A DNA stretch of 64,000 bases, taken from NCBI GenBank assembly GCA_029207755.1, contig JARCOQ010000002.1:44781744-44845743 (forward strand), in the 5' to 3' direction. Made by a program: the position numbers and the translations under genes. The stretch is from Chamaea fasciata. Its lineage: Eukaryota > Chordata > Aves > Passeriformes > Sylviidae. The notes below the pieces were generated by a model. That model made no database searches. It was not told the origin of the DNA and saw only the letters and a list, made by a program, of their open reading frames with translations. How positions within the stretch are numbered: the first letter of the stretch is position 1; every line of letters begins with the position of its first letter. This document shows, piece by piece, positions 50,613 to 62,620 of this stretch.

Positions 50613-53237
50613 TAGCCAGTCCCCCCAAAACTCATATGTATTTTTCTATTAGCTTTTCCTATGTATTTTATCTCTCAAGATTTTCTTTTCTGGAACTTTG
50701 AATTATTGCATTTCCATTTTTCTTTTAAGTAAACATCCTTTGCTTTTCTATTAACACTAGACTTGCAGTCTCATTCCCACTAATTTATTCCATTGCTTCC
50801 TTAATTTTTTTAGTTCTCCTACAGCAGCTAGTTTCCTAAAGATTTCCATACACAAGTAGTGTATTGATTATAAAAATACAGTTTATACAATCAATCCCAT
50901 GAATAAATTATTTACATAAAAATATAAAGTATTTATATAGAATATCATTTATGTAAAATATGAATGTTTTATAAATGTATGAAATACATGTATAATATGT
51001 ATATATGGATGATATAAATAAAGATAACTATACATTACATACATATAATGTTCTAAATTAATTTCCTTACCATTTTTCCTGAGGTCAACTGCATTGTAGC
51101 TAAGCATAAAATTATAGTCCCCTTTAAGCCTACTTTTTGGTCTTTCCCTTAATGTCCAACTAGGCTCTTTGCAATATAATTTGCTGCAGTAAAACTGTTG
51201 GAGTAGGTCTGGGTTTCTACTCTCATTTTCTCCTGCTCTTTGCCTGGCCTTCTAGACGGCCAGCAGATGCTGCCAGCTGGGGTGTGCTCTCTGGAAGATT
51301 GCTGTTGAACAGCAGCGTAGACTGAAAGGAGTGGTGTGAAAGGAGGCACACTTGCACCCCAGGTGTGATGGCTCTCAGGGAAACTCAGTGCTTACTTCCT
51401 TGATCCCCTGCATGCCATGCCAGCTGAATGGCCTTGGGTCTCCATGACAAAATGAGGTGCCAAGAATAGGAAAGGTGTGATTCTTTTGCTACTTACCCTG
51501 TCTCTGGATGTTGGATAAAGCCATTCGGTCAGGATTCATCCCACCCATCTGTAGCTGTTTGTACAGTGGAAGAGCTGCACCTCAGCAGGTCAGAGGAGAA
51601 GTAGAGGCTCAGTCACAAGGCAGCAGCATCTATAGGTAGCAAGGGCATCCTGCCTGGCCTCTGGCAGCTGGGGAAAGACTCCACATCTCCTGTGGGCCCA
51701 GTGTCATAACTACCAGTACCATACAGATGTCCTGGATACCTCAGGGCATTTAATGTGGAACTAGGTACATAAATCCCTTCAGATTCCTTTATGGCATAAT
51801 TTCAAGATAGAACCTAGAATAGCTTGGGAGTATTATCTCCTAGAAATGCTGCTGTCTTCTCTTTTTCCTCCACAGGAGTCTCAACATGGGAATGTCAACA
51901 GTGTTCACTTTTCCCTGAGCTCCTGAGGCCATTTTCAGCAGAAGGGGTGAAGACCTGCTAGGGCTCCTCACAGCTGGCACGTATACACCCAGCAGTGGTG
52001 GAGACTCACCCCCTCCAAATCAGCAGGCAGAGGCCAGACAAGACTCCTGAGGGCACCTGGGGTGGCAATAGATGCTGATAATAAGGCAAATAAATCCTGC
52101 TGCCAGCTGCTTTTGGTCTCTAGGCTGCTGTCACTTGATGTCCACTGCCTGTAATGGGAACTTGGGCATTTAGCTCATGTGAAGAAACCAAATTGTGTTT
52201 TAAACTAGACCTAAATCCTGTTATAAATGATTAAGGGCCAACCCAAAATCAAAGAATTTATTTATCAATTTCCAAGATCAATTTTGAAATGCCACGGTAA
52301 ATCAGGACAATATCGATCGAATGCTGGGTGGACAGTGGAACAGCAGCAAGGGTGCCTTCCAATCTTGCCCACAAATTCTGGGTCTCAGTGTATGGTTTTT
52401 ATACAGTTTTTCTGCCCAGGGGCAATGTCCATTGAAAAGTCTGAATATTCATGTATTCCTTTATTTCCAAGTGGGATTTGAAAGGATTTCTTGGTGGAAT
52501 GAAGACATCCCAAAAATCCTCCCAAATCTTCACTTTGGGGTGCTGATTCAATCATCTTCCAGATCCTCCACCAAGATTGATATCAGATTCTTGAGTAAAT
52601 GTGAAGTGTGGTCCACCCTTGATGAATGGCCCATCTCCAGACTAGCTTTACCGTTTCTGTTGCAAATTTTGTGGTTTTCACAGCTGAACAATGGACTTTA
52701 GAATTTGTAGATGCCCTCAAGTTGCTTCAGAGAATCCAAGTTTTAGTGACAATGTATAACTTTACCATGTACAATATTTTATACACAAATTTATACACTG
52801 CATCTATTACAATCCCATTTCTAAATTTATCTCAGGTGAGATAAACTGACTTAGAATTCAGGGTTAGCTTCTAGCAGTCTGCTTTTTTCTTTTGCTTTGC
52901 TTTTCTCTTTTTCTTGCCACAGCTGGAACCATAGCCACAAGCACAGTGTTAGGGAGACAGGGGTGATGCTTGCTGCTCCTCATCTGGTGTGCAACAGGGC
53001 AAGCGAGAGAGGTTACTGAGCTGTCACCCCTACCAAATCACAGAAAACATGCTGTGCCATGTAAATGTACTTAAGATATGACAAAACATTGTCCTGTGTT
53101 ACTCCACCTCACTTGCAATACACATTATGACTTGTTATTCATGTGTCCTTTTCAGAGACACAGGCTTTAAAAGAATTGTTGGAGCAGAGTTCCCAAGAGG
53201 TATTTTCAGGTACTGGTTCTGTAACTGTTCAAAGTGG
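50613..53237. other. Unique sequence, no supported gene
   Basis: AT-rich to 51100 with (TATA)-like words, then moderately GC-rich from about 51200 to 52200. The overlapping frames at 52227-52701 (plus) are unrecognised. No repeat is called. Confidence 0.5.
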
Positions 53238-53243
53238 GTCCAT
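53238..53243. repeat. Left target-site duplication GTCCAT
   Basis: The six bases directly before the LTR (GTCCAT) are repeated exactly directly after it at 53807-53812. This marks the host sequence duplicated on integration. Confidence 0.93.
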
Positions 53244-53806
53244 TGTTGTGGTGTATTTTGGGTTTTGCCAAGTTATGCATGCTTTTGTTTCTTGCTTTAA
53301 AATGGTTCCTCCCTGTACCCCCATGTTAAGCCCTTTGGTCTTTCCCAAGTTAGAAGTCCTGTCCATCACTCTGCAGCCCCACCCTGAGAACTGAAAAGTT
53401 CTAGTGAGACTGTAGAGTGATTCGGCAGGTTCTCAGTTCCCCCACTCCCCTTTTTATGCATCTAATTGTCCTACTGATGGTCGTTTTGTCCTGGGTCACT
53501 CCCTGCCCCTTCCAGATTGGTCCCAAGCTGTACCCTTCCCCTGTCCCCACCCCGGTACTTAAGGTGAGAACAGAGGGGAAAGGGGGCTTTTTTTGTGGGT
53601 TTCCAGTCTGGTGAATAAACCCCTGTTCAAATCCACAAAGGGTCCGCTCTTCATTCCTCTCCATTGCCACGCTCCTGCCCAAGGCAAAGACCCACTGGAT
53701 CACAAGGTATCTCAACCTACTGAACTATATCTTAATGCGAGCTCGGTGCAAGAGCTAGCTGGAGAATGGGACACGAGTTCCCCGAAGGCAGCACTGAACC
53801 ACCACA
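53244..53806 (+). mobile_element. Solo LTR of an endogenous retrovirus (ERVK/ERV2-like), 563 bp
   Basis: The element begins TGTTGTGGTG and ends AACCACCACA, giving the TG...CA ends with a short imperfect inverted repeat expected of an LTR, and it is bracketed by the exact 6-bp duplication GTCCAT. A six-base duplication is typical of ERVK-type (beta-retrovirus-like) elements, whereas ERV1 and ERVL usually leave four or five. Promoter-like TACTTAA (53556-53562) and a polyadenylation signal AATAAA (53614-53619) lie in the usual order, which sets the plus orientation. No internal gag, pol or env sequence or second LTR exists nearby, so this is a solo LTR left by recombination between two LTRs. The several short frames across it are not genes. 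The exact family name is not known to me. Confidence 0.9.
53556..53619 (+). promoter_or_regulatory. LTR promoter and polyadenylation signal (putative)
   Basis: TACTTAA at 53556 is a plausible diverged TATA element, and AATAAA at 53614 is a canonical polyadenylation signal 52 bases beyond it, with a T-rich and then GT-containing stretch around it. This is the normal U3-R arrangement. Whether either still works cannot be told from sequence. Confidence 0.5.
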
Positions 53807-53812
53807 GTCCAT
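53807..53812. repeat. Right target-site duplication GTCCAT
   Basis: Exact copy of the six bases at 53238-53243, immediately after the LTR's terminal CA. Confidence 0.93.
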
Positions 53813-55985
53813 ATTATTCCTCTTGTAAACTTTTTGTAACAAGGGAGAAGAGTGACCCACTCCAGTTCCACGTTCCCTTTCCATCAGCTCTACCATATCA
53901 ATAAGAAGATGTGGTATAGCACTGCCAGCAACATCTGCAGAAAAAAAAAATTGCAACAACTCACACTTCATGAAATATTACATCGGAAAAGAAAATGTGT
54001 TCCAAACCACCTTGAGGTTCTGGACTTAATTCATCATTAAGCATGAGAGACATGGGTGCTGCAGTCTCCTGCATTGTTTCCATCATGGAAAGCCTTCAAT
54101 TTTGCAGCCTCACAGCACTGAAAACCACACAACTAGACATCAGTGTGTATATTCTAGTTTGTCCATTTACTAAGTATTCATCACCTACTAAATCAAACAA
54201 ACTAAAACAAAATAAAACAGAGGGCACTAATTTTATAGTGGGCTGATAACCAAAGACATTCCATGCCTCTGATTCCCTCTCTGCAAATGGCTCAGCACAA
54301 GCAGGTTTTACCACTCGTATCAATCAAACCATAGGATCAACACCTGAGCTGGGAAAGGTAATTATGCTGGTTGCGCTGTAACTGTTACCTTTCGTGCTAG
54401 TAGTTTGAATCATAGGAACTGAGACAAAGGTACAAACCCCAATTTTTTAAAAAAGCTCTGAGATGACCCAATTACATCCCAGACCACTGGGAAGAAAGAA
54501 ATGAAAGAAAAGAATTGGGCACTTCAGTTTTAGCCAAGCCTACTAGACAGTATAATTTTTCTCACGGTGTCACAGAATAGTCCTTTAAAGAATATGGCAA
54601 CTCTCTGTGACATTACAATATCAAGAAATCCTAAAAAATGCCCATTGCTTGGACAACAAATGATGGAGGGAGAAATTGGAGAATGGGAACAAGTGCAGAA
54701 ACAAAACATCCACAGGTACAGGGCACAAATCGGTGGTTGGCACTCTATCTGAGGTGGCTGCTCCTGGGGACACCGTCCTGCGCAGAGTAGATGTGAGCAG
54801 ATCCACAGAAATGGTTCAGAGGGCCATGATCTGGTCCTTACTGTGGGGTGACATGAGGGCTTGTGTAGAACCTGAGTTTCTTACAGCTCAGGCTCTCCCT
54901 GGCTGAGAAAAGCTTTAGCTGACCTTTGTTCTCAACAGATTGCAAAAGCTTCTCCTTTTTCATCTCTCCATGGCATTTTATACTCTGGTCCACTTTTAGT
55001 TCTTTACAAACCTCTCTGCTTGTAAATGGAAAACTACCTGCCAAAAAGCCACATTTCTGTAACCTCTGATTTATAATAACCCCTCTTCAATCAGGCACAC
55101 TAGCAATGGAACATTACTGGCACTCAGAAACCGGAGATTCAAATTTTCTAAGTTATTTATCACTTAGCGTTATAACTGCAGTGGGTGTGTTTTTTGAACT
55201 GTTCCTCTCATTGAAACATTTAATGCAGTGAATAATCTCCTCTAAAGAGACTGGAGCATCGTGGCAGTTATTTGACAACTGAGGGGCTGTAGCAACATTC
55301 AAAGCATATGTTAAGCCTTGCTCTTCAATTAGTATAGCAAATGGCAGCTCAAAATTTAACATGAGTTTAGTGCTTAGTCTGGGGATTGACTGGGAAAATA
55401 TGGTTTGGAAATGTCCACAGATAGAACGAATATAAGGAAATTCCAAAAAAACAAGAAGCAGATGGTGTCCAGAGAGGTCTGGATTTTTCTGCTGTAATAA
55501 AAGATGGACAGTTCCCTTGACCACATGGTAGCCATTGGATATGAAAATTCTGGATTTTTCTAATTGAATTACTGGCAAAGAATTACTCAAAGACCTGGGA
55601 ATTTAAGACACACTATCCAACCCCTAGTTCCTCTCCTTTCCTTGCAGTCATTCATGTGAGAAACAGCATGTCTGCAATTCCACTGGGTTCTATAAAACCT
55701 CTATTCTCTCAGGCATAATAGGAATGAACTGTTTTCATTATTACTAGAGCACTGTTCAGATGTGATTGTAATAAATTCATACAAAAATACAGCTCATTAT
55801 GTGAAGTGCCTACCAAAAGGTAACTACATACATTTAAATCCAGATGGGATTCAATTTGAAAACTTCTTCGAGTATCAGTAATATTTTTAAATTTCACCCT
55901 CCATTATTTCTTCAATAAGTCTCTTTTAAAAACATTTGCTAAAATAAAAACATGCCTTTTTTTGTTCTAGCATTGTTTCCTGAAA
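53813..55985. other. Unique sequence with one unexplained open frame
   Basis: No repeat family is recognised. The minus-strand frame 55153-55590 (145 codons) has a protein-like composition but matches nothing I can name, and is reported as a finding. The rest shows nothing supported. Confidence 0.5.
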
Positions 55986-56402
55986 ATCATAGAATCACAG
56001 AATCATAGAACATCCTGAGTTGGAAGAGACTCATCCGTATCATAAAGTTCAACTCCTGGCTCTCTGAAGGACACTCAAAGGATCACACCATGTGCCTGAG
56101 AGCATTGTCCAAACATTTCTTGAACTCTGCCAGGCTGGTGCTGTGACCACTTCTCTGGGGAGCCTGTTCCAGTGCCCACCCACCCTCTGGGTGAAGAACC
56201 TTTTCTAATATCCAGCCTAAACCTCCCCTAATGCAACTTCAGACCATTCCCTTTGGTCCTTGTCACTGGTCACCACAGGGAAGAGATCAGTTCCTGCCCC
56301 TCCTCTTTCCCTCATGAGGAAGCTGCAGACGGCAATGAGGTCTCCCCTCAGTGTCCTCTTCTCTAGGCTGAACAAGACAAGTGACCTCAGCTGCTCCTCT
56401 TA
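55986..56402 (-). mobile_element. CR1 LINE fragment, about 415 bp
   Basis: Starts with ATCATAGAATCACAGAATCA, the reverse-complemented 3' terminal repeat in two to three copies. It continues with 'gagttggaagagactcatc', 'ctgccaggctggtgctgtg', 'gggagcctgttccagtgcc', 'gggtgaagaaccttttc', 'cctaaacctcccctaatg' and 'ctctaggctgaacaagac'. The element is on the minus strand and 5'-truncated at about 56402. It is the least diverged CR1 fragment in the window by eye, but no open frame survives. Confidence 0.93.
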
Positions 56403-58154
56403 AGGAATCAAATTTTTGAAATCAAGTTTTTAAATAATTCAGAATATCTTTCCTACCTGTTTATTCCCATTGCAATGGATGGAACTCATATATTTGAAGG
56501 ACTACCTTATCTGAGTAAGGCTGGCAGATATCAGAAAATAAATGGTTTCTGGACTACTAGCTTAAATGTGCAGAGTCAGTTCAAAAAGGCCTTTCTGCCA
56601 AGCTATAAATTCTCAGACATTTTTGTCTATGTTTGAAAAGCTGACATACTCTTCAGCCCTGTGTCTCAAATGCAGTGCAATAATTTCTATAGGTTTAAAG
56701 AATAAATTTTATTGATGAAACATAGTAATTAATCATGCCTCTTTGGTAGTTGTAAATGTAGTTGTCACTCCTGTCAGTGAGCAAGGGGACATTCATAGCT
56801 TTAGCTGCAGAACAATAGAAACCTGAAAATGACTGTGCTTATTGTCTGTGAAACAATGAAAAACTGTGGTAGGTACATTTTACAGTCGTGTCATAAAACC
56901 TATCTGAGTAAGAACACATGCTTTTTTGATCATTAGGATTTTTCCAACTGGATGAGCCAAACTGCCCAATACTGTAGAATTTTCTTTGATTTCTATAATG
57001 AATCACTAAAGCAATCCCACAAGGCTATCCAGTGTAATAAAAGATTAACTATTTCCTAGTACAGAGTTATGTTTATGGAGATGTGCCAGTACATTCTCTA
57101 ATTCAGTCTAGCAGAAATGTAGCTCTGGCTTTAGAGTAGATATTTACTCTAATTCCAGCTCTTCCTTTCGTGACATGAAGTCCTGTGTAGTTGCAACTTC
57201 TATTAGGTTTCCATGCATCACTGCATCTCATGAGACAAGCAAAAATTATATTGAGACACCAAAAACTGAAACCTGCTGGTCCCACTTAGAATTTTGCCAC
57301 AGATGTAAAATAAGTACATTTTGAAGCAATATATGAAATCTTGTTTATTGCAAGCAAAAATAAAAATATCCTTCCTTACATACATATTCATTTTGTCTTT
57401 AGAAATAAATCCATTCTCGTGAAACCACAGAATCCTACAGAGCCATTTACAAAATACTTTTTACTTACAGTTTGGGAGGAAAAATTTCTCTATATTTGAA
57501 GAGTGAATTTTAATACTTCATGGATTTATCCATTCTACAGCGAGGCAGCTAAGCTTCCCAAATAACTGTGTGGTTCAATGACTATTCTGAGTACATTATT
57601 TTGAGTTTTCCATCTCAAAAGTGACTTGTCTGATGAGAACAATGTTTCCTGTAAGAAGGAGATAACATGCTACCTGTGGCTTTACAAATCAGGAGAGGAA
57701 AATGAAGAGACATGTATGGCGGTTGTCAGAGTAGGAGTGTGGTTTCTTCTTGGTTTTTTTGCTTGCTGTGTTTAAGTTATGACATACATTTAATGAATTA
57801 CCACAGAGGGGAAAGAATTAGTGTTAATGATGCAAATGAATACAGTTTTCTTGATAGAACTAGAAGATAAGACATGTTAGCTTAAAATGCACTGACAGAG
57901 GTTTGACACATTTTGCTCTCTGTTTGCCAGGAATTCTGTGCACCAGCTACAGTACAGCAGTCTAAATGCACATGGCAGCTTCCATGTATGTTTGTTCCCA
58001 ATAGACTCCTGAATCAGCTGAAGGAATCATGCATATTTGATTAACTAAGATGTGCTACTGCTAAAATGCATTAAGAAAATATCTTTGTGACTTAGTCCAG
58101 CAAAATCTGATGGTTTTAGATGTGAGTTCCATTCCCATCAGTGACATTATTTTT

Positions 58155-58207
58155 CAAGATGATCTTTGGAGATCCCTTCCACCCAAACTATTTTTTGATT
58201 CTATTAT
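58155..58207 (+). mobile_element. CR1 LINE 3' tail, plus strand
   Basis: The words 'caagatgatctttggagatc', 'ccttccacccaaacta' and 'tttgattctatta' match the forward CR1 3' end, including the final TGATTCTAT repeat. About 50 bases are recognisable, so this is a very short or decayed insertion. Confidence 0.72.
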
Positions 58208-61200
58208 ACATTCATTTTTCATTTGAAGTATTAATATTGACTTAGTAACGTGCATAAGAAGAGTAGCTGATTTATCATTCAGTCCAGTTTCTCTATTTAT
58301 ATCTACCTCCAGGTTCTATTTCTGAATGGTCCTTTCAACCTCTGTGAAAACTTACATCTTTCTTCTAAAATTTGAGAACCAGATGTGAACATGGCCCTTA
58401 GTTTGTGTTTGGCTTGTGTATTTCTAAAATTTCTGTGAAGTGAATATGTGGGTTTTAATTGAGAGTTAGCTGGATATTTTCTTAAATTCCAGGATCTGAA
58501 TGAATGGGAAATTGTGATTAGTCTATATTCACCAAACAGCTGTTAGTCTGACTGATACAAATACCCTGTGGAAGCTGGGGTTGATGTTGGGATTTTTTTT
58601 TTTTTTTGTCCTGCTTAATATAAAATAAAAGGAGATTTGAGGTGAGCATCTTTGTAAACCAAAAGAAGTATTACTTCTCAGGAAACCAGAACTGAAAATG
58701 AAAAAAGCATTCTGCTCTAAAAATGACAGGGTAATCAAGACCTTATATTGATCTTCTATTTTTTCTGTTAAAAGATAAATTTTCAGGGATCAAGTGCTGT
58801 CAAAAGCCAAAATAAACAAGGAATTTTTTTGCCATTTTGCCTGCAGAATCATAGTTAAAAAATACATATTAGGAAAGAATAGTTGAAGCCTCAGTGTTGA
58901 TACATGGTCTTTATTTCATTTTTTGAGAGCAAAATTGGCTAAGATTCACTAGATTTAGGGTCAGCCTTTTATTTTGTGTCAATATTCCTTGGAGAAATAG
59001 CAATTCAGTTGGTGGCTTTAGTGCTGCTCTACCTCTGCCTGTTCATACTCACCCCATGAGACCACACCAAACCCAGAGACGTCTGGTTCCTGTGGCACAG
59101 CAAAGCAGCCTTGGGCAGGAGGTTGTTAGGGCAGGGAGTTTCCCTTAAATTTCACGGGAAGTATCCATGAGTGCTAAACGCACAAACAAGTCATAGGAAA
59201 GAGAGACCTGCCACAGGGAAATACTTCTCCAGGCAGGTCTTTGTGCCAAACTTGTATGTGGAGGAGTGTCCCTCCTTCAAATGGGACAGTTTTAAAAAAA
59301 CCTTAAAAAGGTACTATCAGAATTTGGGCCAAACTTCAGATGCAAAAAGAAAATAATCTTGAGGTAGCCCTACTCATTGCAAATGGAACTTATCACTGAA
59401 ATGAAGTGTGTACCTTCATCAAGTAAAAGCAATGGAATATATTTGGCAATTATTTGACATTCTTTTTCATGGGCTCAGTTTTAATGAAATGTGATCTGTC
59501 AGTAGTATCTAAGTGAAGCAAGAGCTGAGGTGTGCTGAGGAATGTCTTCACACAGTCATTTATACTGGAGATAATGCTCAAGAAAAAGAAAAAGAGTGCA
59601 AAACAAAAGAGATTCTGTTGTGCTGACTTTACTGGGAAAGCAATTAGATTGACTGAGCGTTTTTAGAAACATAACCCTGATTGCTACTGTATGTGTTGTT
59701 GCAGAATTATTTTCACATGTTAATAATTCATTTTTTCCACAATGGTATTACTGATTGTCTGGAAGCACATAATTGATTCATTAAATTGTGTAGTTCCCTA
59801 CAGTTTGACCTCTATTGACGTCTCTGAATTTGTGGTAGGCTATTTTAAAAGAGCAGAAGCATATCACAGCCAGCAGCCTTACACCAATATAAATATTTTC
59901 TACTGTGCTAATGCTCAGAATTCACTTTCTGGCAGCTGACCAAGAATTTTGCATAGGAATGCACTGAGCTGGAGACCCCTATGTAATAAATTTTATCTGA
60001 CACACTCAAACATCCACTTTTATTACCATGTCTGATTTTCCCATGCTCATACAATTTAAAGCTACAGCTTCTCCCTTTCTCTTCTTTGAAGAAAGAGTAA
60101 TATTTTCAAACAGAATGTCACAGGGGTACATTACCATGAGCACTTTCATCTGTGGAAGCCTTATACAAAGGAATGTATACTACATGTTCAAAAAAGCACA
60201 TTCTCTCACCAATCCCACCATCTTTCCACAAAAGCTCCCCAAACAACCCAGCAAGGGGAAGCATATCTCTGTGACATTTTTACTGTTTATGGGCTGCAAA
60301 TTTTTTTTTGCATTGGAGAATATTTGAGTCCTAGTCCTGATGTTCTCTAATTTATACATGAACTGCAATGAATTCTGCAATATTTCAGGGGATTTCTCCC
60401 CTTTAGGATGCATTGTCCATGGTCTAATGGCTGAGGATATGTATCTAAAATAAAAACACTCTGGAAGATTCCCATAGCACTGCTACGGTGAATTAGCAGC
60501 ACCAGGGAACCTGTGACAGCACTCAGCTGATGCAGGGGGTCCCAATATTTGGAAACTGAACTGATATGAATCTTCTGCTGGAGTCTTCTGTGGAAATCAA
60601 GAAATGTCCCAGACAAGATTTTTAATGCAGTGATTAAATTGTTCCCTGTTCCTGTGCTTATCAGTAATTTTCAGCCCTACCTAATGTTCAAAAAGCTGCT
60701 CTAATTATATATCTTACCAAAAAAAAAAAAAAAAGGCACACAGGAAAAGGTACCTCAGTAAAATGTTTTTTCCACTCAATAACTATTTTCTTCCTGAGAC
60801 AACTGGAAAGTCTTCTGAAGTCAAGGGCACCCTGTACCAACTCCAAAGAATATTGAGTTATTATCTCTCTATGATTCTAACTTACAGCAAATCAAAAAAT
60901 TCTGCCCTGAGCTTTTGAAAATGAAATTTAATATGCTATTCTAACTTTAGGGTTTTTTACCCCTCACCAAAGAAATGAGTACTGCTCTTTTTAGATTGTC
61001 CATCATGATAACTGTAGTAAAAGTAAAATAACAGGAAACAGGAGTTTTATTTTCTTAATTATTTCACCCAATGATTTTCCCCCAAAATACAATTTTAAAT
61101 TGAAATTCAGTGGCAAGATAAAATCCCCAAAAGTCACCCATGCCATTAAAAACATGCCTAAAGGAGCTCTTTTAAACAAGAATAAAGGAGGATTTTAGCT

Positions 61201-62014
61201 AACTTCATGTACTGTCTTTCAAATACAACATTCATACGCTCACAATTTTGGTGCAAAACCAGTGTAAGTGGGTATGCCTTAAAAATCGATGTATTTGTCA
61301 TTGGCTCAAAGTATCAGCACAGTAGGATATCTGGAAACAATTTCTGCAGATTACAGTATCCTTGCAAGTGGAGCCTGAAATACAATGTGAACAAACCCAT
61401 GACGGTGTACCCAAAAAGCCCTTTTTAAATTTCATTTTTTAAATTTCACCATGATGTGAGACTAGTAGGTTCTCTATAAAGCAGCTAACCTGAATTGACT
61501 ACAAGCAGCTGAATTAGCCAGAAACACAGAGAAAAACCTCCTAAAAGCCCTAACAGAGAGAATTATGTGCTGTCTAAACCATGGTCCTGAAAGGACACAC
61601 AAAGGTGTCGTGACTATTTCCACCGAAGTCAGCAGGACAGCTGAAGTGGGGCACAGGCATGGCAGGATTGTCCTCCAGCACCAACTTGCAGAATGCCCTA
61701 CAGCTTTGGGGCAGGCTGTGCAAGACCTGAAGGTTTTCAGTGGGACAGGAGCATGGCTGTGGGCTGATGTCCTGCCCTAGGCAGCAGCCTGGGAAAGGTG
61801 GTGCCTCTGACACCGGCCCCGCTCTACCTACGCTCCCTCCCCTGAGCAGCTGGCTACCATCTTGGGGAGTCTTATCTGCTGTGACTTGTCAAGCCAAAAT
61901 ATTTGTTTAAAAAAGGATCAAATATTCATAGCTCATTTATGCATTCTTTTAAAAGGAGAAATGAGGCTTGTCACGGTAGATAAATGCCAAAGTATGTGTG
62001 AGGAAAGTACATGC

Positions 62015-62063
62015 GAGGAAGAGAAAGGAAGAGAAGGGAAGAGAAAGGAAGGGGGAGAAAGAG
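62015..62063 (+). repeat. Polypurine tract (GGAAGAGAA-type)
   Basis: Forty-nine consecutive purines in GAGGAAGAGAAAG-type words, with an imperfect period near 15. No function is indicated. Confidence 0.8.
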
Positions 62064-62572
62064 CACTTTTTTAACCTGTAGTATTTATAGTTTTCTGCGT
62101 TGTCTTCTTTCTCTTGCTCTGTGTTTTGGTGCTGAGAGTTCAATAGCTATAACCATGCAATCCAGAGCAGCCCTGCTAACCCAGTCTTGCCACTGATGTT
62201 GTTGGTTTGTATTTTGTTAATTTTGTTGATTTTTAGAAGTGGTTCAGGCAAGTTATTTCCTTCCAAGAAACCCCTAAACTAACACCAAATAAGCTTGTCA
62301 GTCAACACTTTTATATAAAAGCCAATGTGGAGCACAAAACGAGGATTTCATTAAGTAGGGCTTTGTTGACAGATGGGTGATTTTCTATATGAGAAGAGTC
62401 ACAAGACAGATTTCCATTGGTTCTGGGTGAATAGAGAGACATTATAATTTTCCTCCCTCATTTCTGCAACAGCAGTCCAAATATCTGACTTTTCTGAATG
62501 CAAAAAGTTGCTTTCTGCTCACCCCAACATCTCCATTCATCTTTGATCTCCACAGCTTTTAGTTTGGAGAGA

Positions 62573-62620
62573 GAAAAAAAAAACAAAAAAAAAACCCAAA
62601 AAAAAAACCAAAAAAAAACC
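62573..62620. repeat. A/C-rich low-complexity tract
   Basis: A runs separated by C, CC or CCC, with no other bases. It belongs to the same class as the other plus-strand A/C tracts. Confidence 0.88.

Noticed and set aside
60410..60440. A-box-like TGGTCTAATGG resembling a tRNA or tRNA-derived SINE head
   Set aside because: No B-box or cloverleaf partner lies at the required distance downstream.
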